Shown here: piece by piece, positions 6,378 to 8,065 of the stretch | Layout of the letters: each line of letters begins with the position of its first letter | How positions within the stretch are numbered: position 1 is the stretch's first letter | NCBI GenBank assembly: GCA_023399595.1 | Contig: JAEWOR010000066.1 | Coordinates: forward strand, 1 to 8,065 | Direction of reading: 5' to 3' | Source of the DNA: Bacteroidota bacterium | GTDB taxonomy: Bacteria > Bacteroidota > Bacteroidia > Flavobacteriales > Weeksellaceae | DNA length: 8,065 nucleotides | Program-made: the position numbers and the translations under genes | The notes under the pieces: model-generated | What the model saw: the letters and a program-made list of their open reading frames with translations, nothing else | What the model was told of the DNA's origin: nothing | The model's database searches: none

Positions 6378-7075
6378 CTATTAACCGCACTATTACTGTT
6401 ATTGGTGTTAATGGGTATTATTTTTTGGACACTTAAAAAAGTAAAAATTAAGAACAAAAAAATAGAATTACAATCTCTAAGACGAGAGATGAATCCGCAT
6501 TTTATTTTCAATAGTTTAAACAGTGTCAATCAGTTTATCGCTACTAATAACGAGTTAGAAACCAATCACTATTTAACAAAATTTTCAAAATTAATGCGTG
6601 GGGTAATGGAGAATTCCAACGATGATTTTATACCACTTTCGCAAGAAATGGAGTTGTTGCAAAATTATTTAGCATTCAAAAAAACACGTTTTGCAGATAA
6701 GTTTGATTTTGAAATTGAATTGGATGATAATCTTAAAAACCAAAATATTCTTATTCCAGGAATGCTTATTCAACCATTTTTAGAAAACGCTATTTGGCAT
6801 GGATTGAGATATAGAAGTGAGAAAGGTTTTTTAAATTAAGTTTCAAAAAAACAGAAAAACAGATTAACATTCAAATTGAAGATAATGGAATAGGCATTCA
6901 GGAAAGTAAAAACCAAAAAACTGAACACCAAAAACAGCGTGAAGGTCGCGGAATGAAAAACACCTTGGAAAGAATCTCCCTTCTCAACGATTTGTATCAT
7001 AAAAATATACAATACAGAATCACCGACAAACCCAATAAAGAAGGTGTTTTGGTGGAATTGAGTTATAAATTATGA
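6291..7075 (+). pseudogene. LytS-type sensor histidine kinase, 5'-truncated and frameshifted
   Basis: The first open piece (GTG at 6291 to TAA at 6839, 182 codons) has one membrane segment (about residues 28-47). The His_kinase dimerisation/phospho-acceptor motif REMNPHFIFNSLNSVNQF (His70) and the N-box QPFLENAIWHGL (Asn166) follow. The second piece, in the -1 frame from 6827 to the TGA at 7073, carries DNGIGI and GRGMKNTLERISLLNDLY, the ATP-binding lobe of the same protein. One missing base in the T6A3 run at 6827-6835 separates them, and GFLKLSFKK would read through if it were restored. About the first 22-25 codons (6291 to about 6365) are the antisense of the vWA remnant, so the true N-terminus, normally a sensor region, is lost. 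The intact protein would phosphorylate the LytTR regulator encoded 97 nt downstream. A programmed frameshift is possible but less likely. Confidence 0.85.
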
Positions 7076-7152
7076 GATGCGAGATGCGGATTATGAGATG
7101 AAAGCTTAAATCCCGAACCCCGAATCCCGAACCTCGAACCTCGAACCCCCAA
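7073..7152. repeat. Heptanucleotide tandem repeats between kinase and regulator genes
   Basis: Two blocks share a 7-nt period. Block one (7073-7100) has four units: TGAGATG, CGAGATG, CGGATTA, TGAGATG. Its first unit contains the kinase stop codon. Block two (7111-7152) has six consecutive units of the form (T/C)C(C/T)CGAA, the last degenerate (CCCCCAA). Ten nt (AAAGCTTAAA) separate them. The second block is strikingly C-rich for this AT-rich genome. Such short-period repeats lie between genes in various bacteria, and their function here is unknown. Confidence 0.85.
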
Positions 7153-7172
7153 ATCTCTAAAATCAAAAAAAA

Positions 7173-7919
7173 ATGAAAATACAATCTGTAATTATTGATG
7201 ACGAAGCTATTGCAAGAGATGTTCTTAGGAATTATCCCGGTAAATATTGTCCATAAGCAGAGATTTTAGGAGAAGCTGAAAGCACTAAACAAGCCGTTCC
7301 TTTAATTGCAGAGAAACAACCACAATGGGTGTCTTTAAATGTGGAAATGCCTTTCGGAAACGCTTTTGATGTATTGGAAGCCACCAAAGAATTTTCTTAC
7401 GAAACCATTTTCAGTATCGCTTTTTCTCAATATTCCTTACAAGCACTTAACAAATCGGCCAATTATTATATTTTAAAACCTATTGATATTCAAAAATTGA
7501 TTCTTGCAGTCAATAAAATAGCTGAAAGTTTAGAAAAAAAAAATGAACTGAATAGAAACAGAATTCTCTTAGAAAATCTCAGACAAAACCCAGAAAAACA
7601 ACAACTCATCCTTCCCACTTTACAAGGTTTTGATGTGGTAAAAACAGAAGATATTATTCGCTTACAAGCCGATGGAAATTTCACTCCAATCTATCTTTCC
7701 AATAGAAATAAAAAAATGGTTTGTAGGTTTTTAAAACATATTGATGAATTATTGGAAACCCCCTTTGTTAGAGCACATCGGTCGTATATTATCAACACTA
7801 AATTTGTAAAAGCTTATCATAAAAATGGAACCGCTACATTGATGGATGATACGAAAATTGAAATTTCAACAATTTTCAAGGAATTTTTCTTTCTAAATTC
7901 CAATAACCAAAATTATTAA
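7173..7919 (+). pseudogene. LytTR-family response regulator with in-frame stop and degenerate receiver
   Basis: The start is ATG at 7173 (MKIQSVIIDDEAIARDVL, a normal receiver N-terminus with Asp9-Asp10). TAA at 7254-7256 (codon 28) interrupts it, and the same frame then continues to 7919, giving 248 codons in all, the usual length for this family. The receiver is altered. The phospho-acceptor position reads LNVEMPFG (Asn56 in place of the usual Asp), the conserved Thr/Ser after strand 4 is Ile82 (SIAFSQYS, usually TAFDQYA), and only Lys102-Pro103 is normal. The C-terminal DNA-binding LytTR domain (about 144-240) still has EDIIRLQADGNF and FVRAHRSYIIN, but its last helix region (ISTIFKEFFF) departs from the usual basic SRRKK-like pattern. 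An internal restart at GTG 7329 would give a receiver-less product. The gene sits downstream of the kinase remnant and would be its partner. Several independent defects argue for decay. Confidence 0.88.
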
Positions 7920-7960
7920 ATCACTCTCGAAAAACAACAAAAAATAATCTGATTATCCGT

Positions 7961-8065
7961 TTAATCACCTAATCCTGTAATATTAGCAACAATAAGCCTT
8001 TCAAAAAGTCTGTCGCCAAAATATCTACGGTTTAGCTTATAAACAAACTCATTGAGGTATAATTG
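7961..8065 (-). mobile_element. 3' end of an IS1595-family (ISXO2-like) transposase gene, cut by window edge
   Basis: On the minus strand an uninterrupted frame enters at 8065 and ends at TAA 7961-7963, 34 residues in all: LYLNEFVYKLNRRYFGD, then RLFERLIVANITGLGD. The pattern YLNEF.(Y/F)(K/R).NRR.......LF.RL is the recognisable C-terminal end of IS1595-type transposases, whose catalytic residues would lie to the right of the window. The inverted repeat of the element should lie left of 7961, within about 7920-7960, but I cannot define it without the other end. Identification rests on memory of the family and on a short fragment. Confidence 0.75.

Noticed and set aside
7073..7152. CRISPR-like array
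   Set aside because: The units are 7 nt long and contiguous, with no spacers of 25-40 nt and no cas genes. They are simple tandem repeats.
7490..7684. Minus-strand open frame within the response regulator
   Set aside because: It is antisense to conserved receiver/LytTR sequence and its Phe/Ser-rich translation is typical of antisense reading of Lys/Glu-rich genes.

Overview
The window looks like chromosome of a Flavobacteriia member (Bacteroidota), probably in or near the Weeksellaceae/Chryseobacterium group. The basis is AT-rich DNA, leaders without Shine-Dalgarno sequences, promoters of the TTTG-N18-TAnnTTTG type, several small outer-membrane beta-barrel genes with short MKK/MRK signal peptides, and a LytS-type kinase / LytTR regulator pair typical of the phylum. 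The genus assignment is inference.

Left part (1-2340): three small outer-membrane beta-barrel genes read leftward on the minus strand. Each seems to be its own transcription unit, with a hairpin/T-tract terminator after each stop. Clear Bacteroidota promoters precede the first and third. Middle part (2369-5745): a leftward PhoH-like ATPase gene stands back to back with a rightward gene for an S-adenosylmethionine hydrolase (SAM hydroxide adenosyltransferase, DUF62 family). A complete 2-oxoacid dehydrogenase E2 gene follows, without E1 or E3 partners nearby. A strong terminator at 5706-5737 closes this part. All these genes look intact.

Right part (5748-8065): every gene here is damaged. A leftward von Willebrand A-type protein has lost its 5' half and carries an in-frame TAG. 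It abuts, head to head, a rightward LytS-type sensor kinase that has also lost its 5' end and is split by a one-base frameshift. Next come a run of 7-nt tandem repeats and a LytTR response regulator with an in-frame TAA, an Asn at the phospho-acceptor position and other altered receiver residues. At the edge lies the 3' end of an IS1595-type (ISXO2-like) transposase gene. The simplest reading is one deletion that removed the facing 5' halves of the vWA and kinase genes, followed by decay of the now useless two-component pair, near a mobile element.

I found no clearly new biological system, CRISPR array, tRNA or rRNA. The points most worth checking are the chimeric junction near 6360-6377, the kinase frameshift that falls exactly on a U-UUU-UUA slippery heptamer, the degenerate receiver and the heptamer repeats.
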